A stretch of DNA of 64,000 nucleotides from Rachycentron canadum (taxonomy: Eukaryota > Chordata > Actinopteri > Carangiformes > Rachycentridae): contig CM076656.1 of the NCBI GenBank assembly GCA_038496675.1, positions 1,356,651 through 1,420,650 of the forward strand. The letters run 5' to 3'. Under the pieces are notes generated by a model. It worked only from the letters and a program-made list of their open reading frames with translations. It was not told the origin of the DNA and ran no database searches. Shown here piece after piece: positions 19,701 to 28,475 of the stretch (positions within the stretch are counted from its first letter, which is position 1; the number at the start of each line of letters is the position of its first letter). The translations under genes were made by a program, and so were the position numbers.

Positions 19701-22163
19701 ATTTAAGTTGCAGTGAAGCAGTGATAGTATTTCTATAGTGTATTTCTTGATGAATTAATTAAAAATATTAAAGGCAGAAGAAGAAAAAAGGGTGTTCCTG
19801 AATTCTCCTAAAAAAAAAAAAAAAAAAGCCATGAGAAGAAAACTCGACAACATTTCAAACAGGACATGTAAAGTTAGTTAAAAATTATATTCAGTTTCTT
19901 GCGCCATCATCACATCGTTGGGTCCCTACTCTTTATCCCCACTGTCTTTTCTGAGGGCGTAAAAACAAGGTCAAAAACAATATCCAGTTGTGCTAATCCC
20001 ATAAGAGATCATGGCTGTTTTTACATCCTCTTACCCTGCTTGTCTGCAAAACAGGATCATTATCAATAACAACAACAACAGAACAAGACCAGAGACTGAA
20101 TCCATCATGCCACACGATTTTGGTTTTTGGCGTCCCGAAAGATCACACCTGTTACCTCCAGATGTGTCTCCCTACAGGAGTACCCACAGAGGGGGGTCGG
20201 GGTGGGTTTACAGGCAAAACATTGGGTATTGTCCCCGCAGGACAATTGAATACACTTGTTTAACAGTCCGACCGACCAAACACAATGACAGCACTCACGG
20301 TACACTGAGAATGGATGAACAATGAATGAGCAGAGACAAGCCGAGCACAACGAAAATGGCACGGTGTAACTAGCAGCTAGTTTCTCTCTGACAGCTAAAC
20401 CAGTGTGTTTAAGTAAGAGTTGTGTTAAAACCTTGTCAGGATAATCTCCTGGTTTTGACACAAAACTTTTACTGCAGGTCCTTACTGACTAACTAACTTG
20501 AAATATATTTTTTAGATCTTTCTGCAACTCCGACAACATACTCACCAAAGTAGAAACGAATCAGGCAGCCAATTTCTGGATTCATCCCTTCCTCCTGCAC
20601 CCTCCAAACATCCTCAAACCCCAGATTAGTGAGGTACTCGTTTAATATCTGCAGAGGCCTCTCATCATCTCCCAGCCGCCGCACAGCTCCACCATGCAGC
20701 TGGACAAAGAGGGCTGGCGTCGGACTAGTATTGATGGGCTCCAGCCATCCCCTGTTCCCCCCGGGGATCTCTGGGTCAGGCTGGACAGATGCTTGGCTGG
20801 TCAGGGGCCGAGACTGAGAGCTGCTGGAGCATTTAGAGGGAGGGTTGATTAATTTGGGGGTGTCTGTGTTGTCCCCAGCTCCAGTTTCAGTGTCACGATC
20901 TAGTCTTGTCCCTTGGTTGGAAGCACTCGGAGGGTCAGTGGTGGTGGGTTCTTCTGCCTGCTGGTCTGCAGCAGAGTCGCCGGTTGAGTGTGTTGGAGAA
21001 GAGGTGAGATCTACTTCATCTGAGGAACTCTCAAACGGGTCAGGTCCCTCAGTGGCACTGTCACAGTTCGGGCTCAGCACTGAGGAGTCGGTACCCAAAC
21101 CAAGCCCATCACTGAGTGAGTCTCGGTGCTCTGTGCTTCTGGGTCCACCTGGGCTGAAGTCCTCACAGGTGCTGCTCTCCATATCTGAACCAGAATAGAC
21201 TCCATAACAGTCTGCCACACTCAAATCCACCCCAATGTCATTCAGATACCCCTCAGATGAAGAGTTGCTCGCAGTCTTATCATCTAACAAGTTAGAGGAC
21301 AGTTTAGTGTAAGGACAATACTGCTTTGTGTGCTCTTTCTCGTCTCCTTTGGGGTTTTTGACATCCACACTACCACCAAGACTTTTAATATCATCGCTCG
21401 GTCCAGTGCTGTCTTTACAGTTATCATTTAGGTCGACTAAAGCAGAAGTTTTACAGCTAATTCTCAACACAGCCCCAGCTTTGCTCCCTTCCAGCTTACA
21501 GGCTACTTCTTTAGCAGTGGTGTCCACGGTGCACAGCACGGGCCGTGGGTAGGAGGGCGTGAGCCAGTCGTGGACGTGAATGCAGCCCCGCCGTAGGTCC
21601 GATCTCACCCACGTCTTATCAGAGGCCTGAAGCTGCTTTGACTGCTTCTGCCGAAGGAAAGTCTTCCTATCCAGGCTGAGGGTGCTCAGCGGCGAGACGG
21701 AGGGAGCGGGGCTGGCCGCCTCCGCCGAGGACACCCCGAGCGAGCTGCTGGTCGGGGGAGCCCCCAGCGACAGATTCCTCTTGTGCCTCTGCCGCCTCCT
21801 GCTCAGCAAAGAGTTGACAGAAGTGCTGCTGCTGACTGATGTCAGACCGTAGATGTTGGCTGCTTTCACGGCGGGCACGTTCATATTTTTGGCCGCGCCG
21901 CCGATAGCGTTGGCAACTTGGTTTTGATAGATCCCGTTCCTTATCGCAATCTGGAGAAGGGAGGTGGCCGCAAGTCCCTTCCCAAAGAGTTTCGCCTCTG
22001 CGCCCCCTCCGTCATCCTCCCCGATGGACGGTCTCTTTCCAGCAGACAGCGGTGTTAATCCACTCGTCTTCACTGAGTTACTGTCGCTGCCGGCATCGGA
22101 GATCCCCTGTGATGTCGATGGAGTAGAAACTGCTCCGGACTCGTTTTCCTTCACACTTTCCAT
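3718..22163 (-). CDS. phlpp1: PH domain and leucine-rich-repeat protein phosphatase 1 (complete, 17 exons)
   Basis: PHLPP1 is a PP2C-type Ser/Thr phosphatase that removes the hydrophobic-motif phosphate from AKT and PKC. Joining 20546-22163, 16469-16665, 15444-15569, 15193-15341, 12353-12499, 11231-11458, 10752-10954, 10589-10649, 10404-10499, 8945-9100, 8529-8729, 8064-8226, 6641-6771, 6426-6542, 5448-5642, 5117-5354 and 3718-4872 (reverse complement) keeps one frame through GT-AG introns: 5181 nt, 1726 aa. Domains in order: disordered N-terminal extension with a basic cluster (about 122-129), RA-like region (about 205-540), PH domain (about 550-650), leucine-rich repeats (about 650-1160), PP2C domain (about 1185-1440), Ser/Pro-rich tail and a C-terminal PDZ ligand VTPL. 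Segments such as APAVWSHGYTEASGVKNK and YGVFDGDRNVEVPYLLQCTM match PHLPP1 better than PHLPP2. The ATG at 22161-22163 is the first in the long open exon. Exon joins are inferred from splice sites, not from cDNA. Confidence 0.95.
4873..4945 (-). promoter_or_regulatory. phlpp1: Long polypyrimidine tract at the phlpp1 exon 17 acceptor
   Basis: On the + strand this is an almost pure purine run of about 70 nt (AGG/AAG-rich); on the phlpp1 sense strand it is a C/T tract ending in the CTGTAG acceptor. It acts as the 3' splice site tract and could form triplex DNA. Confidence 0.6.
5117..5354 (-). CDS. phlpp1: phlpp1 exon 16: PP2C domain
   Basis: Residues 1263-1342 include RKLGTAGQRMGGSAALCHIR, KAANVGRCQAVLCRDGKAMQ and RVRRHNAIITE, the PP2C central sheet. 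Donor GTAAAG, phase 0 out. Confidence 0.95.
5448..5642 (-). CDS. phlpp1: phlpp1 exon 15: PP2C domain
   Basis: This 195-nt, phase 2-2 exon encodes LCVAALALDSFCG, REALYGVFDGDRNVEVPYLL and the DVLAEEL helix. FDGDRN carries the DG metal-binding pair of PP2C. Donor GTAAAG. Confidence 0.95.
6426..6542 (-). CDS. phlpp1: phlpp1 exon 14: LRR-phosphatase junction
   Basis: This 117-nt, phase 2-2 exon encodes NIRCFRVD, a short Ser/Pro linker, then GAPAVWSHGYTEASGVKNK, the start of the PP2C domain. The donor is GTCAGT. Confidence 0.94.
6641..6771 (-). CDS. phlpp1: phlpp1 exon 13: last leucine-rich repeats
   Basis: Residues 1116-1159 begin CVDLSCNELTEVTLPETLPP and continue LQELDLTGNPRLNLDHKSLE, nearly the human PHLPP1 sequence. 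The acceptor is TCTCAG and the donor GTGAGA. Confidence 0.95.
6793..7010 (-). repeat. Dispersed fish repeat (tRNA-derived SINE family), reverse copy
   Basis: This copy lies in phlpp1 intron 12. In reverse complement it reads as the common fish repeat with a growth of phrases such as ctccgggtact..ttcctccccc, gtccaaagacatgcaggt and the Gly/Pro-like ccctgtaaggataag tail. The same family occurs forward at 43405-43690 and as a fragment at about 33066-33195. Confidence 0.7.
7011..7200 (-). repeat. tRNA-derived SINE, reverse copy
   Basis: The reverse complement contains a Pol III box-A-like tggcctagtggtc (at about 7163-7175) and a box-B-like tgtttgatccc (about 7120-7130), spaced as in a tRNA, followed by an A/T-rich tail ending in a poly-A-like run (ttttttaaa at about 7020 on +). 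It sits immediately beside the unrelated SINE at 6793-7010. Confidence 0.65.
7688..7763. repeat. (TC)n(CA)n microsatellite
   Basis: A short TC run (7688-7701) passes into an uninterrupted CA run of about 62 nt, in phlpp1 intron 12. Confidence 0.97.
8064..8226 (-). CDS. phlpp1: phlpp1 exon 12: leucine-rich repeats
   Basis: The exon (phase 2 in, phase 0 out) encodes LARLEQLEELDLSGNRLRAV, PTTILSCQRLHTLSAHSNC and FPEVLQLPEIK. The acceptor is CTGCAG and the donor GTTAGT. Confidence 0.94.
8529..8729 (-). CDS. phlpp1: phlpp1 exon 11: leucine-rich repeats
   Basis: This 201-nt, phase 2-2 exon encodes LRYLNVSANKLENLPASSLS, LEELYVTNNSLTDKCIPLLT and LRVLHLAYNQLQTF. Acceptor TTCACAG, donor GTATAA. Confidence 0.94.
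8945..9100 (-). CDS. phlpp1: phlpp1 exon 10: leucine-rich repeats
   Basis: This 156-nt, phase 2-2 exon encodes GSLRKLLAGWNQVCRLAERL and LLEVLDLQHNYLTELPHNLF. Its length is a multiple of three. The donor GTGCAC lacks the usual G at +5, and a (CA)n tract in the transcribed strand lies about 30 nt upstream of the acceptor. Confidence 0.93.
9132..9158. repeat. (TG)n microsatellite upstream of phlpp1 exon 10
   Basis: Thirteen or so TG units on +, read as CA in the phlpp1 pre-mRNA, begin about 31 nt before the exon 10 acceptor. Confidence 0.95.
10404..10499 (-). CDS. phlpp1: phlpp1 exon 9: leucine-rich repeats
   Basis: This 96-nt exon, phase 2-2, encodes NKLESVPDWVCESSRLEVLD and INHNSVTELPI. Acceptor TTAAAG, donor GTAAGA. 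Confidence 0.92.
10589..10649 (-). CDS. phlpp1: phlpp1 exon 8: short leucine-rich-repeat exon
   Basis: This 61-nt exon (phase 1 to 2) encodes ELKQLEVQPAPENLNVLDLS, matching the same position in human PHLPP1. The acceptor is TTTGTAG and the donor GTATGA. It is too short to be picked out as an open frame. Confidence 0.88.
10752..10954 (-). CDS. phlpp1: phlpp1 exon 7: leucine-rich repeats
   Basis: Residues 822-890 contain HIVHLDLRDTGLQELDVSSL, a LRCDRNTL repeat and ALKSLHAAHN. Phase 2 in, phase 1 out; donor GTACAA. Confidence 0.92.
11231..11458 (-). CDS. phlpp1: phlpp1 exon 6: leucine-rich repeats
   Basis: This 228-nt exon (residues 746-822, phase 2-2) encodes LQTLLLDSNFLSALPMELG, LTYLGLSFNCFSCIPPVLEK and RLCLAGNQLSVLDM. 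The acceptor follows GTGTCCAG and the donor is GTAAGA. Confidence 0.94.
12282..12303. repeat. (ATC)n microsatellite
   Basis: About seven ATC units lie some 50 nt past the phlpp1 exon 5 donor. Confidence 0.9.
12353..12499 (-). CDS. phlpp1: phlpp1 exon 5: leucine-rich repeats
   Basis: Residues 697-746 encode FCKLRSLSLSNNCLSEFPL and SLTELNLSGNRLSSLPAEVG, two clear LxxLxLxxN repeats. Phase 2 in and out, donor GTAAGT. Confidence 0.92.
12500..15192 (-). other. phlpp1: phlpp1 intron 4
   Basis: 2.7-kb intron joining the phase-2 ends of exons 4 and 5. Short open frames here have no recognisable protein similarity and no splice context; I see no additional exon or RNA gene. Confidence 0.7.
15193..15341 (-). 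CDS. phlpp1: phlpp1 exon 4: first leucine-rich repeats
   Basis: Residues 648-697 begin IASQRVNSVDLSCCSLEELP and continue with the LFYSQDLTHLNLKNNF repeat. Phase 0 in, phase 2 out, donor GTGAGT. Confidence 0.93.
15444..15569 (-). CDS. phlpp1: phlpp1 exon 3: end of PH domain
   Basis: This 126-nt, phase 0-0 exon encodes residues 606-647, beginning VEEVRRHSHCLALSS and including PQSQTYYISYDSYTEHLRW, the C-terminal strands and helix of the PH domain. The donor is GTATGT. Confidence 0.93.
16469..16665 (-). CDS. phlpp1: phlpp1 exon 2: start of PH domain
   Basis: Residues 540-605 enter in phase 1 and leave in phase 0. The exon encodes the PH-domain core VQLSGVFNVRKGK, LPVNRW, GTCLIVSSVK and TGKMHILPLIGGK, all strongly PHLPP1-like. 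The acceptor is TCCAG and the donor GTACTT. Confidence 0.95.
16666..20545 (-). other. phlpp1: phlpp1 intron 1
   Basis: The largest phlpp1 intron, 3.9 kb, separates the N-terminal exon from the PH-domain exons. It holds a short (TG)n at about 18875-18904 and a poly-A run at about 19811-19827, but no other gene that I can support. Short open frames (for example 19018-19359 + and 20011-20325 +) show no recognisable family. Confidence 0.7.
20546..22163 (-). CDS. phlpp1: phlpp1 exon 1: N-terminal extension and RA-like region
   Basis: This 1618-nt exon encodes residues 1-539 plus one base. It begins MESVKENESG, has a largely uncharged stretch at about 58-110, a basic SRRRQRHKRN cluster at 121-130 that could be a nuclear localisation signal, a conserved SLDRKTFL/PVLCTVDTTAKEV region, a long Ser/Thr/acidic linker, and ends in the conserved EEGMNPEIGCLIRFY segment. 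The donor is GTGAG immediately after 20546. The long N-terminal extension is the form typical of PHLPP1 rather than PHLPP2. Confidence 0.93.
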
Positions 22164-22560
22164 CCTGTTAGCTAGCGGCAGCTGCGGCGTCGGTTAGTTA
22201 GCAACAGCCCGCAGGTGAGCGCTAGCCCGCGTTAGCCGAGAGCCGTTAGCTCACTGGTAGTTACTGGCTAGTTTCTCTTGGCGGCTCCACGTTAGCTTAG
22301 CATGCTAAGGTGCTGCGCAGTTCGTCCGAAGAGTTACACCGCTACATCATCCCGTCTGATAACACGCCCGTTAGCTCTCCCACGGGAGCTAACCGGCCGG
22401 TCGACACGAGAAAACGCTCTTCTAATCGGTCGCCATGGAAGCTAACGCGAGAAGGCGCGACCGCTACTGTACAAACCGAAGGGAGCGACGGTCAGTGGTA
22501 CACGGTGGACAGGGCGGGGTCTCATTGGATATGAATTATGACGCGTTCACGTGCTGTCAC
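22164..22560 (-). promoter_or_regulatory. phlpp1: phlpp1 promoter and 5' UTR, CpG-rich
   Basis: This block is visibly richer in CpG than its surroundings. In the phlpp1 direction it has an E-box CACGTG (22548-22553), a CCAAT box (complement of attgg at 22524-22528) and a GC box (complement of gggcggggt, about 22512-22520), an order expected of a TATA-less promoter with transcription starting around 22.45 kb. Eight GTTAGC/GCTAAC hexamers lie at 22167-22446. The start site itself is inferred. Confidence 0.7.
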
Positions 22561-24149
22561 AATGCTCGGAATTCACCGCTTGTCTCGGCGTGGCTTGGCA
22601 CGTCTGGTTTCAAATGATCTAAGGGATAAAGTTACTAGCTCTTACTATTCAAAGTAAATATGAGAAAAGGGAAATCAGGTCAGGACGGACACCTGCTCTA
22701 ATTTATTTCCTCCTGGCCACAATGGCACACAAGAACAAACATACATAATCTCGTGTATCATATCACTTTAAAGTTTGAATATAATGCATGGAAAATAAAT
22801 TATATAAACAAAATAATACCGAATAGAGGTTTTTTGAACAGTGCAAAAATGGCAGTATATAGTATCACATAGATTAAATATGAACACGTATTAATATAGA
22901 ATTTAGCTTTATATAACTCACATTAGTTATCAAATGCTATGAATGCCAGTGGTGTCTCTTTCACAACTTTCGATAGTGGGGATTACGAGGATAAACGAGG
23001 CAGTGAATGCAACATCAGCTGCAGATACATTACTTTCTTTCATCAAGCTCAACAGTTCCACTTCAAGAGGAGGATTTTGAACAAAAAAATGTTTGTCCCC
23101 GGCTCGATGACCCGAAATAATATCCTTCTACATGTTTATACAGCGAAACGTCCACAATTCCCTATTGAGTTTTGAGTTTGTTGTCTATCAGGCAGCACAT
23201 AAGGGATGTAACACATCTTCTGGTGCCACCTAATGGGAAACAAACAATATCACCGAGGCGACCAGTGACTCCTGAAGTAAGAACCACTTATTATTTCAAT
23301 CTCTATAATTCAGCGCTGGAGGAAATATTCAGACCCTTTCACATAAAACACTCCACTGAAAGTCAAACCTCTCTATTGAAAATAAAGTAACAGCAATAAA
23401 ATGGACTTAAAATGTTAAAAGTAAAGTGCTCATTGCCAGTGCTTCATCATTATATTTTATGTTGATTATCTATAATTACTGAAGAACTTAAATTTTCTAC
23501 TGGATCACAGAGGAGCTATAAACGACTTTATTGAGTAGTTTAATTTATGGCATTACATTTTAAATTCTTTCTTTTCTTTTTTGACTTTCTTGCTTGTTTG
23601 CAAACATATACACGTGTCTTGTAAACCCAAGCAAGTTGGGTATAGTTTTCTGCTTCACTCAGTAAAAAGTATCATTGTACAAATTTAAAAAAAAAGTGTT
23701 TCATTGAAATGTAGTGGAGTATAAGTATAAAGATGCAGAAAATTGAAATGTTTAATTAGTGTCACTTCAACTTTGAAGCATAAAAGATGAGTAAATTGGC
23801 TTAAATATAAATACAAACACACAGTTAGCACAAATCATAGGATTCACTTTATTTACTTGTTTCCCTTATCAGATGAGGATCTGGTCAGGTGTCCTTCACT
23901 TCAAAATGTTTTCTGCAGGACTGATAAAGTCGAGCTCAAACAGTTTAATCAACCACTATTTGAGCTAATGAGTGTTTTTGTGAGAGAGGTGTATCTGTAT
24001 CTGTCTTTATCACTTTTGCATGCACACAAACAGGGTGAACTGCTGTCACACCACAGTCCAACAGAGGGCAAAGTGCAAGCTGTAACAGTATAGTTTATCT
24101 TGCTCTCTCTCTCTTTCTATCCCTCCCTCCCCCCTGTCAAGTCTCCACC
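22561..24149. other. Intergenic region between divergent phlpp1 and tns3
   Basis: AT-rich, no coding signal. A common fish dispersed repeat (ggaggaaatattcagaccc start at about 23318; aaatgtagtggagtataag near 23707) covers roughly 23310-23770. Confidence 0.55.
23310..23770 (+). repeat. Dispersed fish repeat (growth of a ggaggaaatattcag-type element)
   Basis: Begins ggaggaaatattcagaccc and ends near aaatgtagtggagtataag, a head and tail I recognise from a very abundant interspersed repeat of percomorph fish. Internal sequence is decayed. Confidence 0.5.
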
Positions 24150-24239
24150 TCATTTTCTTTAGCAGTCATACAGACTTTCACTCATCAAGCTTCATACTGC
24201 TGTGATCTTGACTTCTTGTTTGTTTCACCAACAGCCGAG
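24150..24239 (+). other. tns3: Candidate non-coding 5' exon of tns3
   Basis: A segment following a pyrimidine-rich stretch ends with a strong donor (ccgag then gtaagaac at 24240). It precedes the first coding exon by about 4 kb in the same orientation. No ATG-led coding is apparent. An alternative reading of caccaacag at 24225-24233 as an acceptor makes the assignment uncertain. Confidence 0.3.
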
Positions 24240-25326
24240 GTAAGAACTTTTTCTGTTGTATCTTAAGATATGTAAGTTGTCTCCTTGTGACTCACACAGT
24301 GAAGTCTGAATGAATGATAATCTGCTCCCACCACAGCCTCCCTGCTTTTTCAGCACAGCTTAATCCAAACTGCACTCATTAGACTTGAAGTTTGTTTTTT
24401 TTCCCCTTGAATCTTACTGGAAACTGGTGCTGGTCCAGATTTTACTCCCCAACCACCGTTTTCAGTAAATAAAAGACTGGATGATAAATCTCAGGAAGGG
24501 GGTGGTAGCCAGTAAAAAACATCTCCCCGCAGATGCACAGGGAAGGGGTGAGGGATTAGCCTCCTGACACATTAAGACACTGAACCCCAGGAGAGACATT
24601 TCCACTGGGATTCAGTCCATTTTAAGGGGTCATTTAATCCTGCATCAAGTCTTAAAAGCTTATGTTTCTTGGGACAAGTGAAAAGCCTTGCCAGTGGGGG
24701 TGTGATAATTACACTTGTTACCAATGCAAATTAACTTCCTGCAAAGATGTCTCTTGGAAGAAGTGACATGATTTTGATACGAATAAGATAAGAGTCTGAA
24801 GCAATTGAGATATCCTTGAAAAAAAGAGAAGGAAGAAAATGCAATTACCTCATCCTGCTGGCGGATTTAATTCAATGTCTTTATGATAAAATAAAATTGT
24901 GTAATTCAATAAGGAGCCTCAGCCAGGATCAGATGGACATAGGGGGGATTAGTTTACTGGTCTGATAAAGAGCACTCAGGGAAAGAAAAAATTAAATAGG
25001 GGATCGAAATGGAGATGGCAGGATAGGACACTAAAGGACGACAAGCAAAGCAATGGCTGGTCACTGTCAATTTCAGTTCTGGTGTTTTGCACAAAACACT
25101 TTCAATTTCAAACAATCTGTCACCAAACAACAGCTCTATTCATGCTGCATTTAAGATGCCAGAGGATGTTTTTCCACTGCCAACTTGTGCCTGAAGGAGA
25201 GAAGAGAAAGAAACAAAGATGGCTAATCCATTTTGGAATGCCCTCTTTTAAAATGAGAAATAGAGACTATAATTAGATGTGGCTAGTCTAAGCTCAAGGA
25301 CTTTCCTAAGCAGCTCTCCCTATAGC

Positions 25327-25329
<3 letters not shown>

Positions 25330-25408
<79 letters not shown>

Positions 25409-25427
25409 TGTGTGTTTGTGTGTGTGG
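25330..25427. repeat. (TG)n microsatellite, imperfect at its 3' end
   Basis: About 37 perfect TG units, then tttg-interrupted units to 25427. It falls between phlpp1 and the first coding exon of tns3. Confidence 0.97.
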
Positions 25428-26105
25428 ATGCATGTGTGTGGATGGATGTGTGTGGTTAAGTCGCACACTTCCGTTTGTTTTGGTTCCTCAGGCAGAGCAC
25501 TGACAAATTTAGATTGCAGCAGAATAAAAATGCTGGAAAAATAGAAAACAGAGCAGAAATACATAATTGGAGAGTAGTCACTCATTAAGATTGTTTGCCC
25601 AACCCTGTCAACTGTTTCAGCAAGGGCACATCATACTCACTCAAAAACAGAGCCACGGGGGTGAAGACAAGTTTGTATAGATATGTACATTTCGCACATG
25701 TGTGTCAAAACAAGCTTGGGCACCAGATGAGTACCATCTGAAACAACATGTCAGTACCGCGTTGATAGAAGCACAAGGGAACTGCACAGTCTTGGGTTCA
25801 GTGCTCAGCAGCAGCACGTCTGACTTGACCTTGTCCCACATCATCTGTTTCTCTTTCTGAGACTGAAACATAGGGATGACAAATGATTTTAATAGAAGTT
25901 GCCTAATCATTATCCCATTGTTTTGAGTCACAATTTTGTAACTAAGTTACAGTGCAGACTAAATTTTTAACTTTTAAGGTACAAATTCACCATGCAAAAT
26001 ACCAAGTGTCAGACCAAGTAGCCTGTGTAAACATGAACAATTAATTTTCATTTTATGAGAATGTTGATTGCATGCACAGATTAATGACTGAACTCTTAAT
26101 TAATT

Positions 26106-26651
26106 TAAAGGTCCCACATATAGTCTAAAAACAGATGTCACAAAGCATGATGCATTAGCCTGTATTCAGAAACTGAGCCTTAAAATAAGATGTCGGGACT
26201 TCTGTAACTTTCTGATGTCACAAAGAGGACAGTAGATGCAAAACTACATTGATGGTGGCTTAAAATGTGGGACCTGTGTGGGATCAATTCTGATCAATTG
26301 TAACAAAACCTAAAGATTTTTAATTACAGTAAACTTTGTAACTTTGTGATGTCACAACAAAGAAGTCACTACACCAAGCCACACTCCCAAACCCAGTCCA
26401 TCTGGACCCACCATCCAACTTTGCAGGATTTGGTTTCTTTGGGTATTTATGTGAAATTTGCTATATTTTTATTTAGAGCACTTAGAAAACAGTCTGGCTG
26501 ACTGACCTGTTGTTACCAGAGCTCCAGAGAGAAGACTGAGAGAGATGTAAAACTACACTGAGATGGTTTTTATAACTGCAAATATGTCCTGTGAATGATA
26601 CCAAGGCTTAAAATAAATACACAGGAAAAGTGTCAAATATGGACCCTTAAA
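26106..26651 (-). mobile_element. MITE-like element, copy 1 (reverse)
   Basis: Ends are ttaaaggtcccacat (about 26106-26120 on +) and tatggacccttaa (about 26636-26648), a terminal inverted repeat of about 12-15 bp with TTAA at each edge. Internally, the reverse complement has ttttaaggctcagtttctga and ttgtgacatcac segments shared with the copies at 36.1, 41.4, 49.1 and 62.0 kb. No coding capacity, so non-autonomous. Confidence 0.65.
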
Positions 26652-27449
26652 ATTTCTATAAGGAATTTTTTGTGGATTCAGTTAGAAAAACCACGCCATA
26701 ATACGCAGGGCATAAGTAATCTAATTGAAAAACGATAAATAATAATAAGACATTTAAGAAAAAGAGGGAATGACTGCACCAGATTGTGACAAAATGAGAA
26801 GAAGAGAACAGTCAGCATTTATATTGCTGTTATAATAATATCATGATGAGTTTCGGACATTTGGCCAATCTGACATCCTTTACACTGCACCATCAATGTG
26901 CCACCGTCATGTGACAGAATTATACTATGATCCTGTTTGTGAAGCAATGCAGATTAAGAATGAAACAGAAAAATTGTGATGGCATAAAACCTGAGTGTTT
27001 TCATCCATGCTGCAGTGGTTCCCAGTGGGTCGTTTCTGTATGTTGCTCTGGTGAAAACGGTTGTATGACTGTTTACTCTGCTGTGGTCACATGGTCAGGG
27101 TGAAGGCTAGGTTAACCACCACTCTTTGTACACCCTTCCCTGCTCCACTATCTGCTGATCTCCCTCCCACAGATGAGCATGTAATGTAATTGTAATTAAA
27201 CATGTAATTGCTCCGGTCCATATATGCTCATAAAGGACCCCGATACCACAGAATTGCCCACTGCACTGTTTACAGAGAAATGTGGGAGGAAATCACATTC
27301 TTCAGGATCTCAGATTAGATTCTGAGGAAAAAAATTCAGAAACAATAGACAGGCTGTTCATATTTAAATTTGTAAAGCCTAAAAGTTATTCTAAGCAAAA
27401 AGAACACTTACGGGCACATTTCATCACCCTGGATTTACAAGAAAATAAC

Positions 27450-27600
27450 AACAGTTTTCACGTGTTTTTAATAAGTGTTGATATCCACAAGAAGAAATAT
27501 TTGTGGTTTTAACAACCAAAAACCATCTCAGTGTAATTTGACATCTCTATTAGGCTTCTCCTAGGAGATTTAGAAACAACAGGTCAACAAATCAGTGAGC
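27450..27600 (+). mobile_element. MITE-like element, partial copy
   Basis: Only the 5' half is recognisable: ttttaataagtgttgatatccacaagaag, tttgtggttttaacaac and gacatctctattaggcttctcctaggag-like segments match the copies at 36.1 and 41.4 kb. Confidence 0.45.
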
Positions 27601-28303
27601 ATCTGACTGTTGATTAATCAATTGGACAAACAATTATTCAGCATCATTTAAGACATTTTTTGATTTCAGTTTCTTATGTTCATACCTGCTATTTTTCTTA
27701 GTACTAAATCATCACCTTAAAATCATCTTAAATTGGTTGGACAGGAAATGCTTATAAACCCTTCATTAATACTACTGATAAGACTTTTTCCTTTTCAAAT
27801 ATTGGGCTGCTGATGCTTAAAACTAATGATAAACCTATACAAAATGTTGTGTAGTCATGTGATTACAACATTTTTGCCAAGGCCATGAACTTCTGTTTTC
27901 AGTTGAATGGTTTTGTGTTGATGAGTAATGAGGTTGTGTTGGTGTTTGGACAGCATCAGTCCTCTCTGACTCATTATGTCCCCTGCTGTCACGAGGTGAA
28001 TGAGGAGTTCCAGTCACTAAGGATTTGGTTCAGTCCTTATTTTTCTGGCCTTGACTCCGCTTTGTTTTAGCATCGCATCCAGTAAAAGGATTTTGGGATT
28101 AAAAACACTGACCGCAGTTGAACCCAGATATTGCTGTCTGAGCCAAAAACACTCTGCTTTACTTGCTGTTCCAGCTGATAGGGCATAAGCGCTGATAAAT
28201 GCTCTGCAAACAGCTGCTGACTTGGGGTGAAAATTCTCACTTCACTAAATTTTCCATCACTTTCATTGTCACGCCCTGGATTTCACTTCCCTTGTCTTTA
28301 CAG

Positions 28304-28475
28304 GTGCATGTGACTGAAGTTAGTCATGGAGGAACCACGTCAAATCGATCTGACCTACATCACTGAACGTATCATTGCCATATTCTGCCCTCGTGAGTGT
28401 CTGGAGGAAACATACATGCAAAACCTGCAGGAAGTTATTCCCATGCTGCAGTCGAAGCATGGACACAACTACATG
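28304..28475 (+). CDS. tns3: tns3 coding exon 1
   Basis: The acceptor ctttacag precedes 28304; a 22-nt 5' UTR leads to ATG at 28326-28328. It encodes 50 residues starting MEEPRQIDLTYITERIIAIF, the tensin N-terminal signature, then LQEVIPMLQSKHG. Donor gtgaga, phase 0. Confidence 0.93.

Noticed and set aside
3718..22163. Assignment of the minus-strand gene as phlpp2
   Set aside because: Neighbouring a MARVELD3-like gene suggested PHLPP2, but the long N-terminal extension, GRRARANGSV, APAVWSHGYTEASGVKNK and the TPL ending fit PHLPP1.
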